Positions 9,761-19,813 of a stretch of DNA of 64,000 nt are shown here, one piece after another. Both the position numbers and the translations under genes were made by a program. The stretch comes from Leptothoe spongobia TAU-MAC 1115 (GTDB taxonomy: Bacteria; Cyanobacteriota; Cyanobacteriia; Phormidesmidales; Phormidesmidaceae). The stretch is from the NCBI RefSeq assembly GCF_018739885.1, contig NZ_JADOES010000011.1:62001-126000 (forward strand), given 5' to 3'. The first letter of the stretch is position 1. Each line of letters begins with the position of its first letter. Below the pieces are notes generated by a model. It was not told the origin of the DNA, searched no databases, and saw only the letters and a program-made list of their open reading frames with translations.

Positions 9761-10213
9761 ATGTCAGTGCGCTTATATATTGGCAATCTTCCCCGTGAAT
9801 TAGAACGCGAGGAATTTGAAGCTGTTTTTGCAGAGGACGTTGATAATATCGTTTCAGTCAAGCTAATTGCGGACAGAAAAACAGGTAAGTGTCGGGGATT
9901 TGGTTTTGTAACCGTTAAAACTGACGAAATCGCCGATACTCTTGTGAGTAAGTACAATGGCCAGGCTCTGCAAGATGCAACTCTAAAAGTAGAAAAGGCA
10001 ATGCCTCGCGCTAAAGAAAATGAGGGTGCAGCAACCAACAATAGCGGTAATAGCAATCGGAAAGGAGGTGGCAAGCGCAACAGTGGTGGCAATAATCGTA
10101 AACCTGCGAGCTATTCCTCCCCAGCGCCAGAAAGCACTCAGCCCGATCCTCGTTGGGCTTCTGATTTAGCCAAATTGAAGGAAATGCTAGCCGCACAAAC
10201 AACGGCTTCTTAG
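9761..10213 (+). CDS. RRM-type RNA-binding protein (cyanobacterial Rbp family)
   Basis: The 150-residue protein starts at ATG 9761, preceded by AAGAGGT. Residues 1-80 form one RRM with RNP2 (LYIGNL) and RNP1 (KCRGFGFVTV). This is followed by a Gly/Asn/Arg-rich tail and a short C-terminal helix (DPRWASDLAKLKEML). Proteins of this layout in cyanobacteria are often cold-induced and bind mRNA. The AT-rich leader would fit that, but regulation is not shown here. It ends before a strong terminator. Confidence 0.88.
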   Translation: MSVRLYIGNLPRELEREEFEAVFAEDVDNIVSVKLIADRKTGKCRGFGFVTVKTDEIADTLVSKYNGQALQDATLKVEKAMPRAKENEGAATNNSGNSNRKGGGKRNSGGNNRKPASYSSPAPESTQPDPRWASDLAKLKEMLAAQTTAS

Positions 10214-10245
10214 AACAAAACTCAATCAGCGCAATTTACATAGAT

Positions 10246-10279
10246 AAGAAAGCCCAAGAATTGCTTCTTGGGCTTTCTT
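10246..10279 (+). terminator. Intrinsic terminator after the RRM gene (works in both directions)
   Basis: Two perfect 15-base arms (AAGAAAGCCCAAGAA/TTCTTGGGCTTTCTT) flank a 4-base loop. It lies between two convergent genes, the RRM gene and crtB. Confidence 0.85.
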
Positions 10280-10329
10280 ATTGCTATTTCTAGACTAAAA
10301 AGTTTCTCTGTCTGGCAAACTAACCTGAC

Positions 10330-11259
10330 TTAAAGCACCCGAGCACGTAATAGGGCAGGGGGTAAACACAGAAGCTTACGCACGGTGGGTACAAATGCAC
10401 GACGATTAAAAACGTCGTATTGATTTTCAGCAATTACATCCAGAATCTTCCGATAGAGCATAAGTGCAGACCATACTGGCCAACGAGCATCGGGACTCAA
10501 TACAGTAATTCCTAACTCAGCCTGACGATAAAACTTCAACGCTCGCTGAATCTGAAAACGCATCAACGCCCGCCACCGCTCATCAATCACCCCATTAATC
10601 AAATCCGCTTCACTATATTTGAAGAGTTCCAAATCCTCAAGTGGTAAGTAGATACGTCCCCGTCGGGCATCCTCACCCACATCCCGCAAAATGTTGGTCA
10701 ATTGATTAGCAATTCCAAGTGCGATCGCTTCCTCAGTCGGACAAGGTAATGCTTTGGCCCATGGTGCGGTGTTGTACTCAGGGTCAACACCCATGACAAC
10801 CGTAGACATCAACCCAACAGTTCCTGCAACGCGATAACAGTAAAGCTTCAAATCATCAAAGGTTTCATAGCGAGAGCAGTGCAAATCCATCCGCTGCCCC
10901 GAAATCATGTCACGAAATGGCTGAATATCTAAAGCAAAATGCCCCAAAGCATCAACCATAGCCACGTCATAATCATCCTTGGGACGACCTGCAAAAACAG
11001 ATTCTAGCTGTTCTTCCCAATCGTCAAGAGTCGCTTCAGTCGTAAATTGAGCAGATGGACCATCCACCAACTCATCTGTACGACGGCACCACACATAGAT
11101 AGCCCAGATGGCCCGGCGTTTGGCTTCAGACATCAGCATCGTACCCATATAAAAGGTTTTTGAGTACTTAGCAGTAATCTGCCGACAGCGCTCGTAGGAC
11201 TCATCTACAGACGCCAACACAGATGCAGGCGAGACAGTGGTGGTGGGTTGCAAAAGCAT
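10330..11259 (-). CDS. crtB: Phytoene synthase
   Basis: This enzyme condenses two geranylgeranyl diphosphates to phytoene, the first committed step of carotenoid synthesis. The 309-residue protein has both aspartate-rich substrate motifs, RRTDELVDGP and TNILRDVGEDARRGRIYLP, and the SKTFYMGTML block near the N-terminus. In many cyanobacteria crtB follows the phytoene desaturase gene crtP. Here no desaturase is adjacent: the upstream side is a 468-base intergenic region and then glyA on the opposite strand. Confidence 0.95.
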   Translation of the reverse strand: MLLQPTTTVSPASVLASVDESYERCRQITAKYSKTFYMGTMLMSEAKRRAIWAIYVWCRRTDELVDGPSAQFTTEATLDDWEEQLESVFAGRPKDDYDVAMVDALGHFALDIQPFRDMISGQRMDLHCSRYETFDDLKLYCYRVAGTVGLMSTVVMGVDPEYNTAPWAKALPCPTEEAIALGIANQLTNILRDVGEDARRGRIYLPLEDLELFKYSEADLINGVIDERWRALMRFQIQRALKFYRQAELGITVLSPDARWPVWSALMLYRKILDVIAENQYDVFNRRAFVPTVRKLLCLPPALLRARVL

Positions 11260-11727
11260 GGGTGTCCTTATTCAACGAAAAGCGTCATGGGCTAGTGGCG
11301 AGTTAATAAGCAGTGGCCATTTTTTCTACCACAATATGACAAATCAAATTCACCTTACAAACACTAAGTGCTTGCTTAAACACATCCAAGGTAAATTTTG
11401 GAGTTTCTTTGCCAGAAAAGCAAAAAACCTAGATGTGACCAAAGGTTATTACCTCAAAACAGCGATTGCTCCCATGGCCCTGTTTATCTAATTCCATTAT
11501 AGATTTTCAAGCGTTACATTTTGATACAAAAACGTAATATTTAGAGTTAGAGCGATTAGAACGGTGCGGTCAAGTCAAATACTGATAGGCATAAGCAACC
11601 ACAAATCAGCTAATACCTTCACTAGCAGCGCGGTACTATAATCTGCGGGTGACATACAGTAATTCCAAAATCTCACTGCCTGACCCCACAAAAAGTCAGG
11701 CTTATTAAACTTAGAGCATCCATTCCC
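11260..11727. promoter_or_regulatory. Divergent intergenic region between crtB and glyA; likely glyA promoter
   Basis: This spacer separates divergent genes. A perfect TATAAT lies at 11637-11642 within GTACTATAAT, about 86 bases before the glyA ATG. The -35 element is not convincing. No RNA gene or repeat was seen. Confidence 0.4.
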
Positions 11728-13008
11728 ATGACCACTAATTTTGACTTTTTAAGACAAACTGATCCAGATATTACAGCCATCATTGGGCGAGAGCGTCAAC
11801 GCCAACAAGACCACTTGGAGCTCATTGCCAGTGAGAACTTTACATCCCCCGCTGTCATGGCTGCGCAAGGTTCAGTGTTGACCAACAAATATGCGGAAGG
11901 CCTGCCTAACAAACGGTACTACGGTGGCTGTGAATTTGTAGATCAAGCAGAAGCCCTGGCTATTGAAAGAGTTAAACAGCTTTTCGGCGCTGCCCATGCA
12001 AATGTCCAGCCCCATTCCGGAGCCCAAGCAAACTTTGCTGTCTTTTTAGCCCTGCTAAAGCCCGGAGACACAATTATGGGCATGGATCTTTCCCATGGTG
12101 GTCATTTAACCCACGGTTCTCCAGTTAACGTTTCAGGTAAGTGGTTTAATGTCATCCAATATGGCGTCAATCAGACTAATGAACAGCTTGACTATGATGC
12201 TATTCGAGAACTGGCTCTGCAGCATAAGCCCCAAATGCTGATCTGTGGCTATTCAGCCTATCCTCGCACAATTCACTTTGATAAGTTTCGAGCCATTGCC
12301 GATGAGGTTGGAGCTTATCTGATGGCTGATATTGCCCACATTGCAGGGCTAGTAGCCACAGGCCACCACCCTAATCCCATCCCTCACTGCCATGTGGTTA
12401 CCACCACCACCCACAAAACATTACGCGGTCCTCGGGGTGGTTTGATTATGACTAGCGATCCAGACCTGGGCAAAAAATTTGATAAAGCCGTTTTTCCCGG
12501 TAGCCAGGGTGGCCCCCTAGAACACGTCATCGCAGCAAAGGCCGTTGCCTTTGGTGAAGCCCTCAAGCCTGAATTCAAAACTTACTCCGCCCAGGTCATT
12601 GCCAATGCGCAAGCACTTGCAGCTCAGTTACAAGCACGAGATATCAAGGTTGTATCGGACGGTACTGATAATCACTTAGTCTTAGTTGACTTACGCTCCA
12701 TTGGCATGACAGGGAAACAGGCCGATGCGCTAGTCAGTATGGTCAATATCACCGCAAATAAAAATACAGTCCCCTTTGATCCCGAATCACCCTTTGTAAC
12801 CAGTGGTCTTCGCTTGGGGTCTCCCGCGATGACCACTAGAGGACTAGAAGTTCAAGATTTCAAAGAGATTGCCAACATTATTGCTGATCGGCTGCTATCT
12901 CCTGAGGATAGTAATGTTGAAACCACCTGTCGAAATCGCGTTGCCGACCTTTGTAGTCGCTTCCCACTGTACCCTCATCTACATTCAACACAGACTGTGC
13001 TGACATAG
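11728..13008 (+). CDS. glyA: Serine hydroxymethyltransferase
   Basis: GlyA interconverts serine and glycine with tetrahydrofolate and PLP, supplying one-carbon units and taking part in photorespiratory glycine use. The 426-residue protein contains [15 protein letters not shown] near the N-terminus, the PLP-lysine segment [14 protein letters not shown], and the glycine-rich PGSQGGP. It is full length. It is a single gene with a probable promoter about 86 bases upstream. Confidence 0.97.
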   Translation: MTTNFDFLRQTDPDITAIIGRERQRQQDHLELIASENFTSPAVMAAQGSVLTNKYAEGLPNKRYYGGCEFVDQAEALAIERVKQLFGAAHANVQPHSGAQANFAVFLALLKPGDTIMGMDLSHGGHLTHGSPVNVSGKWFNVIQYGVNQTNEQLDYDAIRELALQHKPQMLICGYSAYPRTIHFDKFRAIADEVGAYLMADIAHIAGLVATGHHPNPIPHCHVVTTTTHKTLRGPRGGLIMTSDPDLGKKFDKAVFPGSQGGPLEHVIAAKAVAFGEALKPEFKTYSAQVIANAQALAAQLQARDIKVVSDGTDNHLVLVDLRSIGMTGKQADALVSMVNITANKNTVPFDPESPFVTSGLRLGSPAMTTRGLEVQDFKEIANIIADRLLSPEDSNVETTCRNRVADLCSRFPLYPHLHSTQTVLT

Positions 13009-13048
13009 GCATGTTTTGTTTTTAAGCTAACTGAATCAACATTTTACT

Positions 13049-13133
13049 GTTGCTGATTTAAGGTATGAATCAATCTATTGAAGTCGTTATTTGTCAGTAA
13101 ATCACAGAGTAATTTATACCCTAAATCAGCGAC
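13049..13133. repeat. Inverted repeat in the glyA downstream region
   Basis: Arms 13049-13066 and 13116-13133 are 18 bases long and match at 16 positions when one is reverse-complemented, with further matching outside (TACTG). They are separated by 49 bases. They could form a long hairpin or mark the ends of a small element. A second hairpin (AGTGTTGTT/AACAACACT) lies at 13257-13279. No gene was found in 13009-13415. Confidence 0.5.
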
Positions 13134-13415
13134 TCCAGTATTTTTGCTTGGTTTGGTCAGTTAACTCACCCTAAATTCCTACTGAATTAAAGTTGATACG
13201 TCAGAGACTCATAACTAAATAAGATACCTATAAATAATTGATACCCCTAATAGATGAGTGTTGTTAGACCAACAACACTATTTGGCACCTTTGAATTAAC
13301 AACTTGAAAGTTTTAAAAAACCTGCTAGGGTGACGGTGACTATTGTGTATGCTGCCGACCCTCTGAGTTGACTTCATAAATAGATTGAGCCGTCTTACCT
13401 CATCCTCTGTCACCC

Positions 13416-14480
13416 ATGCCCTTTCAGATATATCCCCTACTGGCTTTTACGCTGTCAGCCGCTGTGGTGCTTTTGGCAACTCCAGTTGTCAAACGAATTG
13501 GGTTACACAGCGGTCGAGTCGATATGCCTGGAGGACGAAAAGTTCATCAGGTTCCCATGGTCAGATTGGGGGGGGTATCCATTTTTCTGGGAACAGTCGT
13601 TGCCCTGTTGGTTGTGTGGAATACAGGCGGCTTTATGGATGCCCAAGGTCAGCAGCTGATAAATGAACCTGAAGCAGAAATCTGGGGAGTTACCCTAGGT
13701 GGCCTAGCATTTTTCTTAATTGGCTTACTAGATGACCTGTTTGGACTGTCCGCCATTAGTCGATTACTCATGCAGGCCATTGTGGCTGCTATTACCTGGC
13801 ATGTGGGTGTTGATATTGCATTTGTTTCGATTCCAGGCATAGGAATTGTACAGCTGGCTAATTGGGTGAGCTTACCCGTAACTGTTATTTGGCTGGTAGG
13901 AATGGCTAATGCCATTAATTGGATTGATGGATTAGATGGGTTAGCAGCCGGAGTCTCTGGGATTGCAGCCATCGTCATGATGCTGGTGGCCCTATTTATG
14001 GAACAGCCTGCAGCAGCTATCATTGCAGCAGCACTTGCAGGCGGAGCGCTGAGTTTTTTGAAATACAACTTCAATCCGGCTCAGATCTTTATGGGCGATG
14101 GCGGGGCCTACTATATGGGTTTTACCCTAGGCGGTGTTGGAGTGATCGGCCTGGTTAAGGGGGTAACTACCGCTGCAGTATTTCTACCCTACTTACTCAT
14201 ACTGGCAGTTCCTATTTTGGATATGTCAGCGGTAATTCTGGCACGCCTACGTCGCGGGTTATCGCCATTTGTGGCTGATAAACGTCATCTGCATCATCGC
14301 CTTTTAAATGCTGGGTTGTCCCATCGGTTTACGGTGCTGTTTATCTATGCCCTCACCCTATGGGTAGGCAGTCTTGCCTTAGCTTTTTCGGGCATGCCCA
14401 GTGGCATCGTCTATGCACTAGGTTCAACGGCTCTACTGAGCTACACCAGCTGGCGAGCCAAACGCCATGCCAGGCAATGA
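13416..14480 (+). CDS. MraY/WecA-family UDP-sugar:undecaprenyl-phosphate sugar-1-phosphate transferase
   Basis: The 354-residue protein has about ten hydrophobic segments. It carries the family's catalytic motifs: GLLDDLFGL, NAINWIDGLDGLAAG, and the cytoplasmic HLHHRLL motif typical of the WecA/TagO branch. It would attach a sugar phosphate, probably GlcNAc-1-P, to the lipid carrier at the inner face of the plasma membrane. This starts synthesis of surface polysaccharide. The donor sugar is inferred from the family. It is followed by a bidirectional terminator. Confidence 0.85.
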   Translation: MPFQIYPLLAFTLSAAVVLLATPVVKRIGLHSGRVDMPGGRKVHQVPMVRLGGVSIFLGTVVALLVVWNTGGFMDAQGQQLINEPEAEIWGVTLGGLAFFLIGLLDDLFGLSAISRLLMQAIVAAITWHVGVDIAFVSIPGIGIVQLANWVSLPVTVIWLVGMANAINWIDGLDGLAAGVSGIAAIVMMLVALFMEQPAAAIIAAALAGGALSFLKYNFNPAQIFMGDGGAYYMGFTLGGVGVIGLVKGVTTAAVFLPYLLILAVPILDMSAVILARLRRGLSPFVADKRHLHHRLLNAGLSHRFTVLFIYALTLWVGSLALAFSGMPSGIVYALGSTALLSYTSWRAKRHARQ

Positions 14481-14534
14481 AAGATTGTTCTGACGACGAC
14501 CTGAACTCATCAATTCAATAGAGGGTGAACTGGA

Positions 14535-14566
14535 TAGGGTAGGTCTTGCACCTACCCTAATTTTTT
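14535..14566 (+). terminator. Intrinsic terminator between convergent genes
   Basis: A perfect 10-bp stem (TAGGGTAGGT/ACCTACCCTA) with a 5-base loop is followed by A and six T. Confidence 0.88.
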
Positions 14567-14569
14567 AGG

Positions 14570-16138
14570 TCAATACGGATATTTATAGGGTGCGATTAAT
14601 TTCCCGACATCGTATAGGTAAAACGTTTCTGTGGTCGCCCCTGCTCTATGGGTTTCAACAATCTCTAATAAATCAAACCGCTCAAAGTAAGGGGCATAGG
14701 TAGCTCGAATTTGGTGCTGGTCGTCATCGGCAATACTGAGAAATAGTCCTGAACATCCAAGCCAGGCTGCTGGGTTAAACCACACGGCGTGTCCCCGTGG
14801 ATCCTGGGTAAAGGCCATGACAGGCACTGAAGTGATGGGACTAACGGCCATATCTACATAGCCACTTAACCAAAATTCATTGGTTACCAGGAAATCAGCG
14901 GTTGAGAGCGCATCTCCTACTCTCGACTCTGTCAACACATGCCGCAGCTTTACCACATCAATCATCGTCGTTGTCGGATCAGTTGCTGGAGGCAGTATTG
15001 CTACTAAACCTCCTGGTCGTTGCAAAGTGCCTAAAGCCACATGCCCTAAGGCAAAAATCAGCAGCGTAGCTATCACTAAAGAACTACCCACCAGCCATCG
15101 TCTAACTGTGCTTGGAGACCAGCCTGCCATGGCCAACGCCAGCAACAAACTCAGACTCCACAGCCCTGGTGCAGGCCAAGCTGGATAAATGTGAGTAACT
15201 CCGCCCAATAGAGTAAAACCAAGGGCAATAGGCAGACCTAACCACAGCACAAACCGCTGCCGGAGATCGCTCAATTGCAAAAGACTACGCCCGCTGGCCC
15301 ACCACAAAGGAAAACCCAGGGACGGAAATAGATAAGCTACCCCCACCAGCCATACGCCCACCATATTCAGCAAATTAAACTCAGTTTGGCGGGCAGTGTT
15401 GCCACCATCAAATCGCTCTGATAAATGAAAGCCAAAAGATAACCAATCATGGTGGACATTCCAGTACAGCAACGGTGTCAGAGCAAATAGAAACAGGATC
15501 AAGGCTGCGCCGGTCCATGGAGATACCAGTGCCTGTCGATGCTTCGCACTGGTAAGACAAAATCCGATTAAACTCAGACCCAAAATAAAACCGTGGTACT
15601 TACTGATACAGGTTAGCCCCAGCAATAATCCAATCAAGGCAATTTTGCTGGTAGGGCGATAGGGCTTTTCCATAGGGAAAAACTCCAACACTGCTACATA
15701 CATAACTGCCGACCAACCCAAAATAAGCGCGTTATCGGGAGCTGCCAACAATCCAAAGCTAAAAATAAAGAGGGGGCAGAGAGATGCGATCGCAACTGCC
15801 CACATACCTACCACCGAACTAAATAACCGCCGTCCACTCAGATAGATAAACCCCGTACTCAATCCGTATAGCACCAATGCGCCCAATCGGAGGGTCAGGG
15901 GAGAGATATAACCGGTTAACCAGGGCCCGACTGCCGTAGTCAATGCCACCATCACCGGGTGATCAAAATAACTCCAATCCCAATGCTGGGTGTATAGAAA
16001 GTAATAAGCCTCATCAAACCCTGGCGGTAGCAACCACGCAATTAGCAACCGCATTACCCAAGAGCCGACCAATAGTCCCAACAGCCAGTTTGGCCAATGT
16101 CTCAACTCTCTTAGGGGTGAATTCTGATTCATTTCCAT
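14570..16138 (-). CDS. ArnT/PMT-like membrane glycosyltransferase (GT39/GT83 type)
   Basis: The 522-residue protein has about ten or more membrane segments. Near its N-terminus it carries the aspartate-glutamate signature GFDEAYYF with the following YFDHPVMVA, typical of lipid-linked-sugar-dependent transferases. The C-terminal 150 residues are soluble and probably periplasmic. The start is ATG 16138; ATG 16132 is also possible, and a TTG at 16147 is less likely. The acceptor is unknown. It converges with the MraY/WecA-type gene, and both could serve envelope glycan synthesis. Confidence 0.8.
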   Translation of the reverse strand: MEMNQNSPLRELRHWPNWLLGLLVGSWVMRLLIAWLLPPGFDEAYYFLYTQHWDWSYFDHPVMVALTTAVGPWLTGYISPLTLRLGALVLYGLSTGFIYLSGRRLFSSVVGMWAVAIASLCPLFIFSFGLLAAPDNALILGWSAVMYVAVLEFFPMEKPYRPTSKIALIGLLLGLTCISKYHGFILGLSLIGFCLTSAKHRQALVSPWTGAALILFLFALTPLLYWNVHHDWLSFGFHLSERFDGGNTARQTEFNLLNMVGVWLVGVAYLFPSLGFPLWWASGRSLLQLSDLRQRFVLWLGLPIALGFTLLGGVTHIYPAWPAPGLWSLSLLLALAMAGWSPSTVRRWLVGSSLVIATLLIFALGHVALGTLQRPGGLVAILPPATDPTTTMIDVVKLRHVLTESRVGDALSTADFLVTNEFWLSGYVDMAVSPITSVPVMAFTQDPRGHAVWFNPAAWLGCSGLFLSIADDDQHQIRATYAPYFERFDLLEIVETHRAGATTETFYLYDVGKLIAPYKYPY

Positions 16139-16298
16139 GTCGACCAAAGCTCATCCCGCTATCCGCGCACCTCACAGTATCAGATCAAATCAGGGAGAAA
16201 TGCTTTACCATCAACCAACACAGGGCCTTTGCCACTATTTTTCATTGATCGTTGACCGCTTGCCTCTCTGACAACCTATAAAATTCAATCCAACCACC

Positions 16299-17555
16299 AT
16301 GACCGGCAGTGCAGAAATTATATGTGTAGGTACCGAGCTACTTCTGGGTGACATTCTCAATAGCAATGCCCAGTATCTGGCTCAGCAGTTAACGCAGTTG
16401 GGCATCTCCCATCATTATCAAACCGTCGTGGGCGATAATCCCCAACGTCTGGCAAAGGCCATCGCCATTGCCTGTGAGCGATCACGGCTAATCATTTTCA
16501 CAGGTGGTCTAGGCCCTACGCCCGATGACATCACCACTGCCACGATTGCCAACTTTTTTGGGGTGCCTTTGGTAGAAAACGCTGATGTGCTAGCAGATAT
16601 TAAGGCTAAATTTGCTCAGCGCGATCGCACCATGAGCAACAACAATCGTAAACAGGCCCTCTTGCCTGCAGGTGCAGCTGTCCTAAAAAATCCCCAGGGC
16701 ACTGCTCCCGGCATTCTCTGGCAGCCCCGGCCAGGATTGCATCTGATGACCTTTCCAGGGGTACCGCGAGAGCTTCATACCATGTGGAAAACTAGTGCCA
16801 TTCCTTATCTACAGGAACAGGGATGGAGTAGCGGTATCATCCACAGCCTCACCCTCAAGTTTTGGGGCGCTAGCGAGTCGAGTCTGGCCACTAAAGTGGA
16901 TGCCTTTCTCAAGCTAGAAAACCCTACTGTTGCGCCCTACGCCAGTAACGGTGTGATTAAGCTACGCATTTCCGCCAAAGCTGACACCCTAGAGTCAGCC
17001 AAGCAGTTAATTGCACCCATTGCCACTCAACTTAAATACATCGGCGGCATCGACTGCTTCGGAGAAGACAATGACACCCTGGGCGACGCCGTAGGTCGCC
17101 TCCTGTTAAAGCACCAAGCCACCCTAGCCGTAGCCGAGTCCTGTACAGGAGGAGGCTTAGGAGAAATGATTACGGCTGTACCTGGCAGCTCAGCTTACTT
17201 CATGGGGGGAATTATTTCCTACGACAACACCGTCAAAGAACGATTGCTGGGCGTTGCAGCCTCAGACCTGGCCAAGTCTGGAGCAGTGAGTGCCATCGTT
17301 GCAGAACAAATGGCCGCTGGGGTACGGACACAGCTAGCGACCGACTGGGGCCTTAGCATTACTGGGATTGCGGGGCCCGGTGGTGGCAGCACAATAAAAC
17401 CCATCGGCCTGGTATACATCGGTCTTGCCAACGACTCAGAAACCCACCATATTGAATGCCGCTTTGGCCATCGTAACGACCGTGACTGGATTCGCTTAAT
17501 GAGCCGTAATACTGCTTTAGATATACTGCGGCGTACTCTCCTGAGTAATACCTAA
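16299..17555 (+). CDS. cinA: CinA-family protein (NMN deamidase / ADP-ribose pyrophosphatase type)
   Basis: The 418-residue protein is the full two-domain form. The N-terminal MoeA-like domain has CVGTELLLGDILNSN and FTGGLGPTPDDITT. The C-terminal amidase domain (about 260-415) has AVAESCTGGGLGEMIT and GIAGPGGG. In characterised relatives the C-terminal domain hydrolyses nicotinamide mononucleotide for pyridine nucleotide recycling. A link to competence is known only in some bacteria. The ATG at 16299 gives the canonical N-terminus. Confidence 0.93.
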   Translation: MTGSAEIICVGTELLLGDILNSNAQYLAQQLTQLGISHHYQTVVGDNPQRLAKAIAIACERSRLIIFTGGLGPTPDDITTATIANFFGVPLVENADVLADIKAKFAQRDRTMSNNNRKQALLPAGAAVLKNPQGTAPGILWQPRPGLHLMTFPGVPRELHTMWKTSAIPYLQEQGWSSGIIHSLTLKFWGASESSLATKVDAFLKLENPTVAPYASNGVIKLRISAKADTLESAKQLIAPIATQLKYIGGIDCFGEDNDTLGDAVGRLLLKHQATLAVAESCTGGGLGEMITAVPGSSAYFMGGIISYDNTVKERLLGVAASDLAKSGAVSAIVAEQMAAGVRTQLATDWGLSITGIAGPGGGSTIKPIGLVYIGLANDSETHHIECRFGHRNDRDWIRLMSRNTALDILRRTLLSNT

Positions 17556-17659
17556 ATGACACTTGCTCCCTAGGCAGATTCCACTACCTTGATCATTTCT
17601 GACAATTCGTTATCATAGTGAATACTCCCACAAGTAACTTTACTGAAGTTTACTTCAAG

Positions 17660-17687
17660 TTGATTTGCTATTTGTGGAACCTATAAT
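17660..17687 (+). promoter_or_regulatory. Predicted sigma-70-type promoter for the 43-residue protein gene
   Basis: TTGATT (17660-17665) and TATAAT (17682-17687) are spaced 16 bases apart. Transcription would begin near 17694, about 40 bases before the small gene's ATG. Confidence 0.55.
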
Positions 17688-17734
17688 AGTTACACGCAAT
17701 ACTGCACCAGATGAGATTAGGAGCAGCCTGGCTC

Positions 17735-17866
17735 ATGGATATTGGCAAAATTCTGGAAAAGCTGAAGAACTGGGTCAACCGAGTCTTGGACTCGCTGCTT
17801 GGCCCTTCAGCACAGCCGGAGCCAGAAGCAATTCCCATTCCAGTAGATGATCGTCGTCGTCGTTAA
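17735..17866 (+). CDS. Small conserved-type protein of 43 residues, function unknown
   Basis: The frame begins MDIGKILEKLKNWVNRV with an amphipathic helix. It continues with DSLLGPSAQPEPE and IPIPVDD, and ends in four arginines. A good promoter lies upstream, and AGGAG stands at 17720-17724, ten bases before the ATG. The amphipathic helix, proline-acidic linker and basic tail look like a designed small protein rather than chance coding. I recall similar short proteins in cyanobacteria but cannot name a function. Confidence 0.65.
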   Translation: MDIGKILEKLKNWVNRVLDSLLGPSAQPEPEAIPIPVDDRRRR

Positions 17867-17980
17867 TATCGAACGGTCAGCGTTCTTTCGATTACAAAAC
17901 CTACTACCAAAGTTTTCTACAAGGTCTAGTTTACGCCGCTAAATTACTAGGCTCTGATAGTATGCAACATGTAGGTTTTG

Positions 17981-18436
17981 GTGACTTCATTGAATAGTGT
18001 TTTAGTGCTTCATGGTCCCAATTTAAACATGTTGGGAAAGCGTGAACCTGAGATTTATGGCAGTGATACCTTAGAAGATGTCAATGTTGCACTGGGCACG
18101 CTTTCTAAGGATTTAAATGTTCTGGTAAGTTGCTATCAGTCAAACCATGAGGGTGATCTAATTGATGCGATCCAAGCCGCTGACGGCAAGCATCAAGCAA
18201 TATTGATCAACCCTGGTGCCTATACTCACACGAGTATTGCTATTCGAGATGCGATCGCATCTGTAGCCCTACCCACAGTAGAGGTTCATCTGAGTAACAT
18301 TCACAAGCGCGAAGCCTTTCGGCATCATTCCTACATAGCGCCCATCGCCATTGGTCAAATCTGTGGCTTTGGGGTCAATAGCTATTATCTGGGTCTACGA
18401 GCTTTAGTGGACTACTTACAAAAATGTCAGGCCTAA
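17981..18436 (+). CDS. aroQ: 3-dehydroquinate dehydratase, type II
   Basis: AroQ performs the third step of the shikimate pathway. The protein of about 151 residues has [20 protein letters not shown] at the N-terminus, the [12 protein letters not shown] loop, [10 protein letters not shown], and the catalytic [17 protein letters not shown]. The start is GTG 17981, though TTG 17978 is adjacent. Its stop lies three bases from the end of the convergent AAA ATPase gene. Confidence 0.95.
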   Translation: MTSLNSVLVLHGPNLNMLGKREPEIYGSDTLEDVNVALGTLSKDLNVLVSCYQSNHEGDLIDAIQAADGKHQAILINPGAYTHTSIAIRDAIASVALPTVEVHLSNIHKREAFRHHSYIAPIAIGQICGFGVNSYYLGLRALVDYLQKCQA

Positions 18437-18439
18437 ATT

Positions 18440-19813
18440 TTAGGCCTCTGCCTTGGGTTGCTTAACATGAGCATTTTCCACAACAGCCCCATTCATATCT
18501 GACGAGTCTTGCTCACCATGATCATCAGCTTTAGATGATTGACTCTGCATTTGCATTTTTAACTTATCAAGCTGCTCGGTCATGATCGTTGCCATCGTAC
18601 CGGGTGTACGCTTTTGAACCCAGACCATACTGGCTGAGAGCAGCAACTCTTTGAGATAAGCATAGGAAAAGTTCTCAGAATTAATCGCAATTCTGTTGAT
18701 ATCATCTGCCGATAGCTGCATTTCCAGCTTTAATTTTTGGTTCCATAGCTGCAAATACGAAACTCGATCGGCTAGCTCAGGTGCATCAAAGTGATACTTT
18801 CGATCAAATCGACTGGGTCGTTCCAAAATAGCAATATCCAATCGTTCTGGGTGATTGGTTGAGGCGATCATCAAAACCCCATCGTTGAGGGCAAATCCAT
18901 CCAGCTCATTCAGAAAAAACGACCGATTTTCATCATCGACTAAAGCGTCTAAATCCTCAATCACCACAATACAAGGGGCCGCCTCTCGCACTCGATTAAA
19001 GGCTAAGCGCATATTATCAGTATCGCTATTCTGACGAGTCTTAAAGCTCTTAATATACAAACAGGGATACCCCAAGGAATTGACTAAAGCCTTGACCATA
19101 TGGGTTTTGCCATTCCCTGGTGGACCAATGAATAACAGCCCACGTTTCCAAGGCACGTTGTACTCGGAGTACATCGCTTGGGATTCGAAAAATCGTTGAG
19201 CATCTTCAAAAATATCTTCTTTTAAAGTGCCAGCCAGCACCAAATTTTCTAGAGTTGCACTTTGAATCGAGGCATAGAGATCTCGATTTTTTTGCCAAAA
19301 TCCACCTTCAAATACCAAAACTTCTTCCCTAACTTGAGAATTCCACTGACAAACAGCAGCAAAAAAGTCATCGGCAACAGCTTGAGTATTTGCCAAAATC
19401 CAGTAGTAGCGGCAATCATCAAAATATCCCTGGGGCCAAGAAAGCTGCAGGACCATCAGCGTATGCTCCTGCCATTGCACTTCAAAACAAAAATTCTTCT
19501 GCTCATAACGTAGCTTCTGTTTCTTGGCATCCCAAAGTGTCATCACATGGTTATGCACTAAAGTCTCACGGGCACAAGCAGCATAGCCTGGCGGCAGATC
19601 GACGCTACTAATAACCTGGGTTGTACATAATTCCTCTTGCGCATATTTACGCAGCTCAAAGTAGTGACTATCCCCCTCGACAATCACTTTCCCAGGAAAG
19701 CTATCAGTCAAAAATTGGCTGACATAATAGGGAATGGATGCAGGGGACATCCTCAGCGCTTCTAAAATCAGATAGGTGAGATTGACTGAACGCGAACCCG
19801 ATGAATAAAGCAT
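18440..19813 (-). CDS. AAA+ ATPase of the single-domain Bcs1/CDC48-like type, role unknown
   Basis: The 457-residue protein has a specific N-terminal domain of about 200 residues with no known motif. One AAA module follows, with Walker A GPPGNGKT (230-237), Walker B IVVIEDLD (282-289), sensor 1 ASTNHP (317-322) and the arginine-finger segment ERPSRFDRK. A hydrophilic, charged tail of about 55 residues ends the protein. All catalytic residues are intact. AAA modules of this type remodel proteins; the target is not indicated by the neighbours. Confidence 0.85.
   Translation of the reverse strand: MLYSSGSRSVNLTYLILEALRMSPASIPYYVSQFLTDSFPGKVIVEGDSHYFELRKYAQEELCTTQVISSVDLPPGYAACARETLVHNHVMTLWDAKKQKLRYEQKNFCFEVQWQEHTLMVLQLSWPQGYFDDCRYYWILANTQAVADDFFAAVCQWNSQVREEVLVFEGGFWQKNRDLYASIQSATLENLVLAGTLKEDIFEDAQRFFESQAMYSEYNVPWKRGLLFIGPPGNGKTHMVKALVNSLGYPCLYIKSFKTRQNSDTDNMRLAFNRVREAAPCIVVIEDLDALVDDENRSFFLNELDGFALNDGVLMIASTNHPERLDIAILERPSRFDRKYHFDAPELADRVSYLQLWNQKLKLEMQLSADDINRIAINSENFSYAYLKELLLSASMVWVQKRTPGTMATIMTEQLDKLKMQMQSQSSKADDHGEQDSSDMNGAVVENAHVKQPKAEA

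Noticed and set aside
11237..11491. 84-codon plus-strand frame upstream of glyA
   Set aside because: It overlaps the crtB start on the other strand, has no ribosome binding site, and its amino acid pattern looks like translated non-coding DNA.
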